Origin: Bacteroidetes bacterium GWA2_40_15
Lineage (GTDB): Bacteria; Bacteroidota; Bacteroidia; Bacteroidales; VadinHA17
Reading direction: 5' to 3'
NCBI GenBank assembly: GCA_001768195.1
Contig: MENI01000026.1
Location: 102,523 to 166,522, forward strand
DNA length: 64,000 nt
The notes beneath the pieces were generated by a model. That model was not told the origin of the DNA. It was given only the letters and a program-made list of their open reading frames with translations, and did no database searches. Shown piece by piece: positions 8,845 to 16,632 of the stretch (within the stretch, counting starts at the first letter, position 1; the number at the start of each line of letters is the position of its first letter). The position numbers and the translations under genes were made by a program.

Positions 8845-11808
8845 TTATGATTTTTTCTCTTCATCATTCCATACTTTTGTCAGGTATCCGACTGATGGAA
8901 GTGTATGCAATTCTTCCAGTAAATGATAATTTCTTGGATTTTGGAATAACTTCGACACTTCACTGTTCCTGTCTTTCAGATTCCCGAATACAATTGCTCC
9001 TGACGGGCATGCCTGCATACATGCAGTTTTAATTTCATTATCCTTTAAAGTCCTGTTTTCCAGTTTGGCCAGCAATTTTTTCTCCTGTATCCTCTGAACA
9101 CAGAATGAACACTTCTCAACCACACCGCGTTCTCTGACAGTCACATCAGGATTTAAAACCATCTTTCCTAAATCTGAAACCGTATTAAAATCAAATGCTT
9201 TATTGTTGGTATACCTGAACCAGTTAAATCTTCTTACCTTATAAGGGCAGTTATTAATGCAGTATTTGGTGCCGATACAACGATTGTATGTCATCTGGTT
9301 AAGTCCTTCACTGCTGTGGTTAGTAGCTGAAACAGGGCAAACATTTTCACAGGGGGCATTATCGCAATGCTGACAAGTAAGAGGCTGGAAGTAAACCTTC
9401 GGATTATCAGGAGTCTCTGAATAATACCTGTCTATTTTAATCCAGTGCATTATTCTTCTGTTTCTTACCTCTGCTTTTCCTACAACAGGAATATTATTTT
9501 CAGCCTGGCATGCGATAACGCAGGAATTACATCCGACGCATGAATTAAGATCAATAGCCAGGCCCCAATGAAAGCCATCATAGTTTACTTCCGGATAAAG
9601 TGTCCGGTGTTTTAACTCATACTCTTCATGAAGTTCATTCCCGGATGAAGGATTGCTTCTGTATCTGCTCAGAACCGTTTCTCTTACAATAGGCCTTCCT
9701 TCCATAGAATGATGAACTTGTGTCAGAGCTAACTGGCTTTGCTTCAGGGTATTTTCAAGTTTACCTGTGGTAAATCCGTAAACCCTTGTTCCACCAATTA
9801 ATCCGACAAAAGGATAGACGTTTACTCCGATATTATCTCCAACAGGTCCGGAATTTGTATGACCGTAACCCAGGGCAATTGAGACAGTTCCTTCAGCCTG
9901 ACCCGGCTGAATAAATGCCGGAATAACCAGATTCTCTCCGATTTTAATTAAATGCCCTGTGATTATTCCCAGTTTCTCTGCATCAGCGGGTGAAACAGCG
10001 GCAACATTATCCCAGCAGTGGCGGGAAACAGGATCCGGCAGTTCCATTAACCAGGGATTATTTGCATACAGGCCGGTTCCAAGGGCAACGCTTTCATAAA
10101 GAATAACTTCAAATCCGTATGTACCTACACTAACTTTTGAATTTATGCTGGCGGAAAGCACTTCTTTATTAAACGAAACAGGTTTACTGTCGGAGATATT
10201 GTAACTGAAAACTCCATTCCCAAGGCAAACTTCCCAGAATTTTCTGAAATCAGGCAGATCTGATTTTTGAAAAAATTCTTTTTCCCAGTTTGCCATCAGG
10301 TAGTCGTGCCAGGATAACGAATTACCGGACCATTTTAATAACGACTCCTGAAATGAACGGGTATCGAAAAGCGGATTAATACATGGCTGGGCCAGACTAA
10401 GCTGGCCGGGAATGATCTCAGCATCATTCCACGATTCCAGATAGTGATGAACAGGAGATTCATACTTTGCTTTTCCGACTGTTTCGTTAAGAGAACAAGC
10501 CATATTTACTGTGACAACAGTATTTTTCAACCCTGCCAGAAAGTTTCCTGAACCGGGATAATCATATACCGGATTGACATTGTACATAAGCAGAGCCTTT
10601 ACCTTGCCTTCATTAAGATCATTTACCAATTCTTCAACCCTGCTGTCGATTCCTGAGGCTATGTTAAGGTTTCTGTTAAGGTCGATGCAATCTGCATAAT
10701 TGCCCAACAGAGAATTTATTCCATTTATAAGGAGCTGAATTTCAACATTATTGGTTCCGGACAATACAATTGATTTGCCTTTTGATGAAATAAGGCTTTC
10801 CGTAATTTCAGAGACATCATACCTGCCGGCAGAACCCTGAAATTCTTTACCGCTCTGTCTGGCAGCAATCCTGTTATACAACTCTGTCAGAAGTTGTTTT
10901 TCTTCTGAAGGTCTTATTTTAATTCTTTTGTCAGCATTACTGCCTGTAAGGCTCATTCCCGATTCAAAGTGAATGTGACGGAGCATCTCCTGCCCTGGAC
11001 TATCAGGTTTTCTCCTCGAAGTATATTTAGGGATAAAATGAACCGGAGATACCCATGTTCCAAGAAAGTCTGCATTTACAGAAACCACATAACCGGCATT
11101 CTGGAAATGATAATCCGGAATTGCTGCCTTCCCGAAGCAGATTAAATTAGCCTCAAGAATTGCAGAGTATGATACCGTATCATATTGTACCCACCTGAAT
11201 TTCTTAAACCGGGTGCCGAATTCGTTTATCAGTTTAATTGTTGAGGGTGAATTAATTGTAGAGGTAAGCAGAACAATTTCACCATCCTCTGAATTTATTC
11301 CGGAAAGATCTTTAATAACCTGTTCGTCCAGAGTATCCCAATTTACGGGAAGATTATCAACTGTTGGTAACTTCAGTCGGGCGTCATCATAAAGGCTTAA
11401 AACTGATGCCTGTACCCTGGCTGAGGTGCCTTCATTATTGAAGGAGGAAAGGGCATTGCCTTCTATTTTTACAGGCCGCCCATCGCGTGTTTTTACAAGA
11501 ATACCCGAATATTCGTGACCGTCAAAAAAACTTGTTGCGTAGTACAATGATTTCCCGGGGGTAATTTCAGGAGGATGATTTACATAAGGAATAGCATTCT
11601 GAACCGGTCTTTTGCAACTGGCTGCAAGTGCTGCAGAGGAAAGACTAAATCCGAAAATCTTAAAAAAATCACGTCTGGAGGAGGTTTTCCTCAGAAGGCC
11701 GTTTTCAAATAATTCCAGAAACTCTTCCTTATGCTTCTCCTCACTTATCCCGTTATCTCCAACAGTAATGCCATGAAACTCTTCGACACTTTTCCAGTAT
11801 TTCTTCAT
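8845..11808 (-). CDS. actB: Alternative complex III Fe-S subunit ActB
   Basis: Large periplasmic subunit, 987 residues, equivalent to a fused molybdopterin-oxidoreductase-like domain plus a four-cluster ferredoxin domain. A Tat-type signal SSRRDFFKIFGF sits at about residues 43-54, followed by a lipobox-like LAASC. The N-terminal two thirds resemble the molybdenum enzyme fold, but in this family it carries no cofactor. From about residue 755 four Cys groups are seen: CVGCNSCVIAC, CQHCDNAPCENVCP, CIGTKYCINNCP and CSFCVQRIQ with a later CMQACP. They would hold three 4Fe-4S and one 3Fe-4S clusters in the known complexes. It moves electrons from ActC toward ActA. Confidence 0.95.
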   Translation of the reverse strand: MKKYWKSVEEFHGITVGDNGISEEKHKEEFLELFENGLLRKTSSRRDFFKIFGFSLSSAALAASCKRPVQNAIPYVNHPPEITPGKSLYYATSFFDGHEYSGILVKTRDGRPVKIEGNALSSFNNEGTSARVQASVLSLYDDARLKLPTVDNLPVNWDTLDEQVIKDLSGINSEDGEIVLLTSTINSPSTIKLINEFGTRFKKFRWVQYDTVSYSAILEANLICFGKAAIPDYHFQNAGYVVSVNADFLGTWVSPVHFIPKYTSRRKPDSPGQEMLRHIHFESGMSLTGSNADKRIKIRPSEEKQLLTELYNRIAARQSGKEFQGSAGRYDVSEITESLISSKGKSIVLSGTNNVEIQLLINGINSLLGNYADCIDLNRNLNIASGIDSRVEELVNDLNEGKVKALLMYNVNPVYDYPGSGNFLAGLKNTVVTVNMACSLNETVGKAKYESPVHHYLESWNDAEIIPGQLSLAQPCINPLFDTRSFQESLLKWSGNSLSWHDYLMANWEKEFFQKSDLPDFRKFWEVCLGNGVFSYNISDSKPVSFNKEVLSASINSKVSVGTYGFEVILYESVALGTGLYANNPWLMELPDPVSRHCWDNVAAVSPADAEKLGIITGHLIKIGENLVIPAFIQPGQAEGTVSIALGYGHTNSGPVGDNIGVNVYPFVGLIGGTRVYGFTTGKLENTLKQSQLALTQVHHSMEGRPIVRETVLSRYRSNPSSGNELHEEYELKHRTLYPEVNYDGFHWGLAIDLNSCVGCNSCVIACQAENNIPVVGKAEVRNRRIMHWIKIDRYYSETPDNPKVYFQPLTCQHCDNAPCENVCPVSATNHSSEGLNQMTYNRCIGTKYCINNCPYKVRRFNWFRYTNNKAFDFNTVSDLGKMVLNPDVTVRERGVVEKCSFCVQRIQEKKLLAKLENRTLKDNEIKTACMQACPSGAIVFGNLKDRNSEVSKLFQNPRNYHLLEELHTLPSVGYLTKVWNDEEKKS

Positions 11809-11837
11809 AACAAAGTACTTATTTCAAAAATCAGCTC

Positions 11838-12992
11838 TTAATAATGACATTTCATACATTCTGTACCACCTAATCTCTCAACCGTAACACTGTCGGTCTC
11901 TCCGTTTCTTATCCTTTCAGCCATATTCTTATAATCAGAATAAAACCTGTTGTTTTGAAAGTTAACAACCTTTGTCCTGTGGCAATCAATGCACCATCCC
12001 ATAGTCAAACTCTGATTCAATCTGATCCTGTCCATTTCTTCAACAGCTCCATGGCATTCCTGGCATTTTAATCCTCCTGCTTCAACATGCTGTGCATGAC
12101 TGAAAAATACGTGATCCGGGAGATTATATACTTTAATCCATTCGATTGGCTTCATCTCCTCATAGTAATTAATTACTTTTGCTATCTCGAACGCACCGGA
12201 ACGACTCCCGTTCCGAACTAAAAGATGGCAGTTCATACAAACGTTTTCCGGAGGAAATCCTGCGGATTTGCTGTAGTGCGCAAAACTGTGGCAATATATG
12301 CAGTCAGTTCCGTTTTGACCGGCATGAACCTCGTGTGAGAATTTAACAGGCTGGTCCGGTTCATATTCGGGAGAATATCCAACTTCAAGGCCTTCAGTCA
12401 CAAATGAGTTCGTTATAAAAACAGCAGTGGCAAAAAGTATTATGAAATGAATCCACTGTCTTTTTATTTTTTTAAGTATAATCAGATCTGTTATTGAAAA
12501 GAGAAACAGAATCGACGCCAGGATGAATAAAAAAAGATTGGTTATAACTGGTTTGCTTTGCTTTAGCCCGATAACAGCAAGTTTATCCATATAGGCTTTG
12601 ATGAGCACGATATCTTCTGGAGTAAACTGATAGCCATTGTGCACCTCTGCCATTTTTTCAACTGCAGGCCTGAGTAATACTTTGCTTAAATCATCCGCAC
12701 TTTTGTTAGTGTATTTCCTGGAGATTTCTATTGCATCCGGATTCCAGTTCAGTTCGTCGGAAAAGGAAGTATTGTGGCAGGAGGCACAGCTCACTGCTTT
12801 TTGATCCCTGTAAACCAAACCATAGAAAAGTCTTTCCCCCTTTGTAAGTTCTTCAGCCTTAAAGGCTCTTTGTTTATTGAGAAGAGAATCATCTGCCTGG
12901 ATAAAATTTGAGTGTACAGGGGTAGTGATACATATCAGGAGAATTATAAGCAGTAAAAACCTGATATTATTTGAGAGAACAGAATCGTTCAT
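11838..12992 (-). CDS. actA: Alternative complex III multiheme cytochrome ActA, with extra N-terminal heme
   Basis: First gene of the act operon, 384 residues. After a signal peptide (about 1-28) there is a heme motif CASCH at 69-73 in a monoheme cytochrome c-like domain, then two membrane helices (about 151-172 and 181-198), then five more motifs: CIYCH 231-235, CMNCH 252-256, CQECH 310-314, CIDCH 334-338 and CMKCH 379-383. The structurally known ActA proteins carry five hemes after a membrane anchor, so the first domain is an addition. The hemes would form the wire from ActB to ActE or the oxidase. Two candidate -7 boxes lie upstream. Confidence 0.93.
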   Translation of the reverse strand: MNDSVLSNNIRFLLLIILLICITTPVHSNFIQADDSLLNKQRAFKAEELTKGERLFYGLVYRDQKAVSCASCHNTSFSDELNWNPDAIEISRKYTNKSADDLSKVLLRPAVEKMAEVHNGYQFTPEDIVLIKAYMDKLAVIGLKQSKPVITNLFLFILASILFLFSITDLIILKKIKRQWIHFIILFATAVFITNSFVTEGLEVGYSPEYEPDQPVKFSHEVHAGQNGTDCIYCHSFAHYSKSAGFPPENVCMNCHLLVRNGSRSGAFEIAKVINYYEEMKPIEWIKVYNLPDHVFFSHAQHVEAGGLKCQECHGAVEEMDRIRLNQSLTMGWCIDCHRTKVVNFQNNRFYSDYKNMAERIRNGETDSVTVERLGGTECMKCHY

Positions 12993-13067
12993 GAATAGCG
13001 GATTATTAAATGTTTTAACTAAATCACCTGTATTAAGCCACCAATTTCATCTTAAAGCAATCAATTT

Positions 13068-13075
13068 CAAAAATA
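13068..13075 (-). promoter_or_regulatory. Candidate -7 box for act operon (proximal)
   Basis: On the minus strand the octamer reads TATTTTTG, a match to the Bacteroidota -7 consensus TAnnTTTG, about 75 bp before the actA start. No well-spaced -33 TTG was found, so the call rests on the -7 box alone. Confidence 0.35.
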
Positions 13076-13177
13076 GAAAAAGAGCTTTGTAAATATCATC
13101 AAAATGATAATTATTACAATAAAATAATCTTTCTATAAAGATAATTAAAGCAGTTTATAACCAGCCAGTCTGCCTGA

Positions 13178-13185
13178 CAAATTTA
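13178..13185 (-). promoter_or_regulatory. Candidate -7 box for act operon (distal)
   Basis: Minus-strand TAAATTTG matches TAnnTTTG about 185 bp before actA. The 398-bp gap between actA and the next gene (12993-13390) holds these two boxes and one on the plus strand at 13321; it is otherwise AT-rich with no gene or gene relic that I recognise. Confidence 0.3.
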
Positions 13186-13320
13186 TTACTATAAAAAATT
13201 ATGTAAAAATTTTGGGGCCAGAACTATAACCAGATATGATATTTATCAACATGGCAGGATAAATCAAAACCATAACAATAAATAACTAACTATTATACAA
13301 TTAATATGTTCTGTCTTTTA

Positions 13321-13328
13321 TATCTTTG
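13321..13328 (+). promoter_or_regulatory. -7 promoter box for lipoprotein gene at 13391
   Basis: TATCTTTG, an exact TAnnTTTG match, sits 62 bp before the ATG at 13391. The same octamer precedes pfk, uvrC and the cyclophilin gene in this window, which strengthens the call. Confidence 0.55.
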
Positions 13329-13390
13329 TAAAAAACATATACTGTAAACTATATAAGATCATATTCATTTTATATTAAATAGACATTATC

Positions 13391-14197
13391 ATGAAAAAAC
13401 TAGTGTATCTGACTCTGTTAATCGTTCTGATTGCAGGTTTTTCAGGTGGCTGCAAAAAAGACAAGGGAGATCCTCCGGCTCTTCCGCCGGCCGAATCAAT
13501 GCTGATCGATTTCAGCAACTTTATCAGTTCATCCAAATCAGCAGAAAATGGTTTTGACAGCAAGGGGACAGAAAACCTTAACTGGGAAACTGCGGCTTTT
13601 ATTGCAGGTACATGGAGAACAATAATTGTAGTTACACTTGCAATACCGGTTGCTTCATTTAAAGTGGCTGTTGATCAGGACCCGGTTTACCTCTCAGATA
13701 AAAAATGGCAATGGAGCTATAATGTTAATGCTGCAGGAGTTATTTACAAAGCAAGGCTTACGGGAGAGATAAAAGCTTCTGATGTAAAGTGGGAAATGTA
13801 TATTTCAGCAGATAACTCGGCAGAATTCAAATGGTTCGAAGGAACTTCAAAAGTTGACGGAACCGGAGGACAATGGTTATTATCTGAGAGCAGCACGATA
13901 CAGAATCCCATTCTTCAGATTGACTGGACCAAATCAGGAACCACAATTGGGAGCATCAAATACACATATCTGAAAAGCGGTTCATCCAATGGTGCCTATA
14001 TTGAATACGGTTTAACCAGCAGTTCATTGAATGCCAATTTTAATGTTCACTATTACAATACCTCTCTGGGCCGGTTCTCAGATGTCAATATTGAATGGAA
14101 TACATCTACGAGAGAAGGCAGGATTAAAAGCTCCGACTACCTCAATGGAGTATGGCAGTGCTGGGATGCAAACAGAGTTAATACAACTTGTCTCTGA
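13391..14197 (+). CDS. Hypothetical lipoprotein
   Basis: 268 residues. The N-terminus has a lipoprotein signal with lipobox GFSGGC (Cys at residue 21) and then a KKDKGDPP linker. The rest is rich in Trp, Ser and Thr and reads like a beta-sheet domain with repeated WTKSGT, WSYN, WNTST phrases; I do not recognise the family and see no catalytic motif. It has its own upstream -7 box, so it is probably expressed alone. Its last 61 bp overlap the 3' end of the convergent gene at 14137-14856. Likely exported to the outer membrane or cell surface, based only on the lipobox. Confidence 0.85.
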   Translation: MKKLVYLTLLIVLIAGFSGGCKKDKGDPPALPPAESMLIDFSNFISSSKSAENGFDSKGTENLNWETAAFIAGTWRTIIVVTLAIPVASFKVAVDQDPVYLSDKKWQWSYNVNAAGVIYKARLTGEIKASDVKWEMYISADNSAEFKWFEGTSKVDGTGGQWLLSESSTIQNPILQIDWTKSGTTIGSIKYTYLKSGSSNGAYIEYGLTSSSLNANFNVHYYNTSLGRFSDVNIEWNTSTREGRIKSSDYLNGVWQCWDANRVNTTCL

Positions 14198-14856
14198 TCT
14201 GCTATCTTCTGAAGTCTGTCTGATTCAAATATCTCCTTGCCCTGTCCCATTTTAAGGATGCTTATCATGGCTTTGGCAACATCACTGCCTTCAATTCCCC
14301 TGTATTTTTTTAATCTTCCGGCCAGGAATGTCCCCAATAGTTTCATAACAGCTTTAGCGGCTTGTTCTCCGGGCCTTCTCTCTCCTCTGTCTCCCAGTAA
14401 TAAAGAGGGCCTGACAATAGCTGTTGTCTCAAAGTCCAGATTCATTATCCCTTGTTCCATTTCACCTTTAATGCGCAGATAATAGTTGGATGAGTTCCTG
14501 TTAGCTCCTGTGGATGAGTCTACTGCTATACGTTTAACCTTATTACCTCTGGCTGATCTTGCAAGGGTTACCGGCAGGTCCCTGTCAATCTGTTCCATTT
14601 TGCTTACAGATCCTGCTTTCTTAATTGTTGTCCCCAGACAAATAAAGAGATCGTCTCCGGTGAGTTGACCTGAAAAGCTTTCGGGATTATCAAAATCTAC
14701 AACATACACCTGTATTTTTGATGTTTCCGGATAACTGGTCTCCCTTCTTGTAAAGATCTTAATAACCTCATAATCATCTGATTTAAGGAGATCATTAATA
14801 ACATGCCTCCCAATAAGGCCTGTCCCTCCGAATACCAATGCTGTCCTGTTTTTCAT
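14137..14856 (-). CDS. NAD(P)-binding Rossmann protein, TIP30/HTATIP2-like
   Basis: 239 residues. The dinucleotide-binding loop GGTGLIGRHV is at residues 10-19, and the family features VVDFDNPESF, DDLFICLGTTIKKAGS and the YYLRIKGEME active-site-like Tyr-x3-Lys follow, then AIVRPSLLLGDRGERRPGE. This is the atypical short-chain dehydrogenase group that includes TIP30; substrate unknown. Relatives usually stop soon after the ESDxIQxIA-type segment; here about 20 more residues run antisense into the lipoprotein gene, suggesting loss of the original stop. Cytoplasmic. Function beyond oxidoreductase-like is not known. Confidence 0.85.
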   Translation of the reverse strand: MKNRTALVFGGTGLIGRHVINDLLKSDDYEVIKIFTRRETSYPETSKIQVYVVDFDNPESFSGQLTGDDLFICLGTTIKKAGSVSKMEQIDRDLPVTLARSARGNKVKRIAVDSSTGANRNSSNYYLRIKGEMEQGIMNLDFETTAIVRPSLLLGDRGERRPGEQAAKAVMKLLGTFLAGRLKKYRGIEGSDVAKAMISILKMGQGKEIFESDRLQKIADQRQVVLTLFASQHCHTPLR

Positions 14857-14984
14857 AGTAGAAATGAATAATTTTTGAATGAAAATTACAAAAAGAAACT
14901 GTACCTGACTTATTTCTTAGTACATAAACAGAGGGATCTTTGGTTTTTTTACTATTTTGCGCCACTGAATTAAAAACAGAATCT

Positions 14985-15593
14985 ATGTCTCCACGTAAGA
15001 GCGCCATATTGCTGATTATTTGCATACTTATAGCCGATCAGATTCTTAAAATATGGATCAAAACACACCTGGTGATCGGCCAGGAGATACATTTATTTGG
15101 TGATTGGGGCCTGATTCACTTCATTGAGAACAATGGGATGGCTTTTGGCATGGAGATGGGTGGAAGGCCCGGGAAATTTATCCTCAGCATATTCAGAATT
15201 ATCGCCATTTTCGGAATAGGCTGGTTTCTTAATTCCATCATTAACAGGAAAGCATATACCGGATTGATCCTGGCTGTCAGTGCTATTATGGCAGGAGCAA
15301 TCGGTAATATTATCGACAGTGCATTTTATGGCATGATTTTCAGCGAAAGCTATTCTCAACCTGCAATATTATTTCCCCCCGGAGGCGGTTATTCCTCTTT
15401 TCTTCACGGTCGTGTTGTTGATATGTTCTATTTCCCGATAATTGATACGCAATGGCCCTCGTGGTCGCCAATAAATTCTGGGGAATCGCTTGTTTTCTTC
15501 AGACCTGTATTCAATATTGCAGATTCGGCAATTACTTGCGGAGTGTTGTCAATATTACTTTTCCAGAAGAGAATGTTCAGGGAGCTGTCCTGA
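14985..15593 (+). CDS. lspA: Lipoprotein signal peptidase (signal peptidase II)
   Basis: Aspartic membrane protease that cleaves lipoprotein signal peptides; it would serve the many lipoproteins of this window. 202 residues from the ATG at 14985; an upstream in-frame start at 14940 would add an unlikely segment. Four helices are seen, with the conserved FIENNGMAFGM, the first catalytic Asp in AGAIGNIIDSAFYG and the second in RVVDMFYFPII. The Bacteroidota-type insertion between the two Asp motifs (about 30 residues, SESYSQPAILFPPGGG) is present. Stands alone, divergent from the TIP30-like gene. Confidence 0.96.
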   Translation: MSPRKSAILLIICILIADQILKIWIKTHLVIGQEIHLFGDWGLIHFIENNGMAFGMEMGGRPGKFILSIFRIIAIFGIGWFLNSIINRKAYTGLILAVSAIMAGAIGNIIDSAFYGMIFSESYSQPAILFPPGGGYSSFLHGRVVDMFYFPIIDTQWPSWSPINSGESLVFFRPVFNIADSAITCGVLSILLFQKRMFRELS

Positions 15594-15619
15594 TATGATT
15601 TTAAGTGATATATGCAGAG

Positions 15620-15919
15620 TCATTTTTCACAACAGTTGCTTACACAGTTCAATACTGTTTTCAGGTTCTCATGTTTAAGGAAATACCAGGTGTTTTTCCC
15701 CTCTCTCTTTGAACTGAGAACGTCACGATCTTTAAGTATTCCAAGATGATGCGAGGTGGTCGACTGCTCCAGTCTCAGATGTTTATGAATTTCTGTAACG
15801 GTTCTTCTTTTACCATCTTCAAGACACCCGACAATTGAAATCCTTATAGGATGAGCAATTGCCTTAAGCATGCTGGCTGCACGTTCAAGATTTTCAGGTG
15901 TCAGTTCATTAAATTCCAT
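15620..15919 (-). CDS. ArsR-family transcriptional regulator
   Basis: 99 residues forming one winged helix-turn-helix: LKAIAHPIRISIVGCLEDG, VTEIHKHLRLEQSTTSHHLGILKDRDVLSSKREGKNTWYFL. These are the standard ArsR/SmtB helices, with the recognition helix STTSHHLGILK. No classical ELCVCDL metal motif is present, but the tail ends CVSNCCEK, so Cys-based metal or redox sensing is possible. A -7 box and a set of ATATGT repeats directly upstream suggest autoregulation. No obvious metal-resistance target gene sits beside it. Confidence 0.9.
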   Translation of the reverse strand: MEFNELTPENLERAASMLKAIAHPIRISIVGCLEDGKRRTVTEIHKHLRLEQSTTSHHLGILKDRDVLSSKREGKNTWYFLKHENLKTVLNCVSNCCEK

Positions 15920-15938
15920 GATTCATTTATTTGTCACG

Positions 15939-15971
15939 CAAATATATGTAAATATGTTGATATGTTGCAGT
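15939..15971 (-). promoter_or_regulatory. arsR-type promoter with repeated ATATGT operator-like motif
   Basis: Minus-strand TATATTTG (15939-15946) matches the -7 consensus, 20 bp before the start. The overlapping plus-strand sequence has ATATGT three times in about 25 bp and is bounded by GCAA and TTGC, forming an imperfect dyad. Its position over the promoter fits an ArsR autoregulatory operator; this is inference. Confidence 0.4.
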
Positions 15972-16066
15972 CTGAATAAAGTTATTTAAATTTCACTTTG
16001 AATTAAAAGTGCCCGTAAAGGGAGCATTTGCTTAGGTTAGAACCATTGAAAAAGCAAGCAGATAAA

Positions 16067-16552
16067 TCAATTCCCCCCGGTAAATACGAAAATATAATCA
16101 TCTGATTCAATGTAATAGTCCCTCCACATCTTAACAAGCTCAAACCTGTTCTTTTCATAAACCCAGGCTGATCTGTCTGTGAACAGGTTCTTAGGGTAAT
16201 TAATTGCTCCGGATGGTGAAAATCTAAATAAAGTTTTTCCTGAAGACAACTTAACATGTATACTGTCAAAGATTCTTGCTGCAAGAAGGTGGGGTTCAAT
16301 ACTGATATCTTTCGTAACAAATAATTCACTGCCAAGCCTTGCATCAGGTGCAAATGTTGTATCCTTATATACCTGAAATATATCTGAGTAGATGTACTTT
16401 CCGATTCTCATATTATCGGGCTTCGGGTACAATGTCACAGTCAGGAGACTATCGGTTCCATTTCTGATCAGGATGCGTAATTGATAGTCAGAATGCTTTT
16501 TACATGATGCAAAAACTATCAGTATTAACCAAAGGGAAATCAGTTTTTTCAT
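16067..16552 (-). CDS. Hypothetical lipoprotein
   Basis: 161 residues. Lipoprotein signal with lipobox VFASC (Cys at 17) followed by KKHSDYQLRILIRNGTDSLLTVTLYPK. The mature part looks like a small beta domain that would bind or cap something at the periplasmic face; no family recognised. Isolated between the ArsR gene and the GHL6-type hydrolase on the same strand, with about 80 bp to the latter. Function unknown. Confidence 0.75.
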   Translation of the reverse strand: MKKLISLWLILIVFASCKKHSDYQLRILIRNGTDSLLTVTLYPKPDNMRIGKYIYSDIFQVYKDTTFAPDARLGSELFVTKDISIEPHLLAARIFDSIHVKLSSGKTLFRFSPSGAINYPKNLFTDRSAWVYEKNRFELVKMWRDYYIESDDYIFVFTGGN

Positions 16553-16632
16553 ACTAATCCAGGATGTCTTGTTAACAAATAGTCCCGAAAAATGTTCGCT
16601 TATGGTAAAATCATGTTCAATAGCTAAATGCT

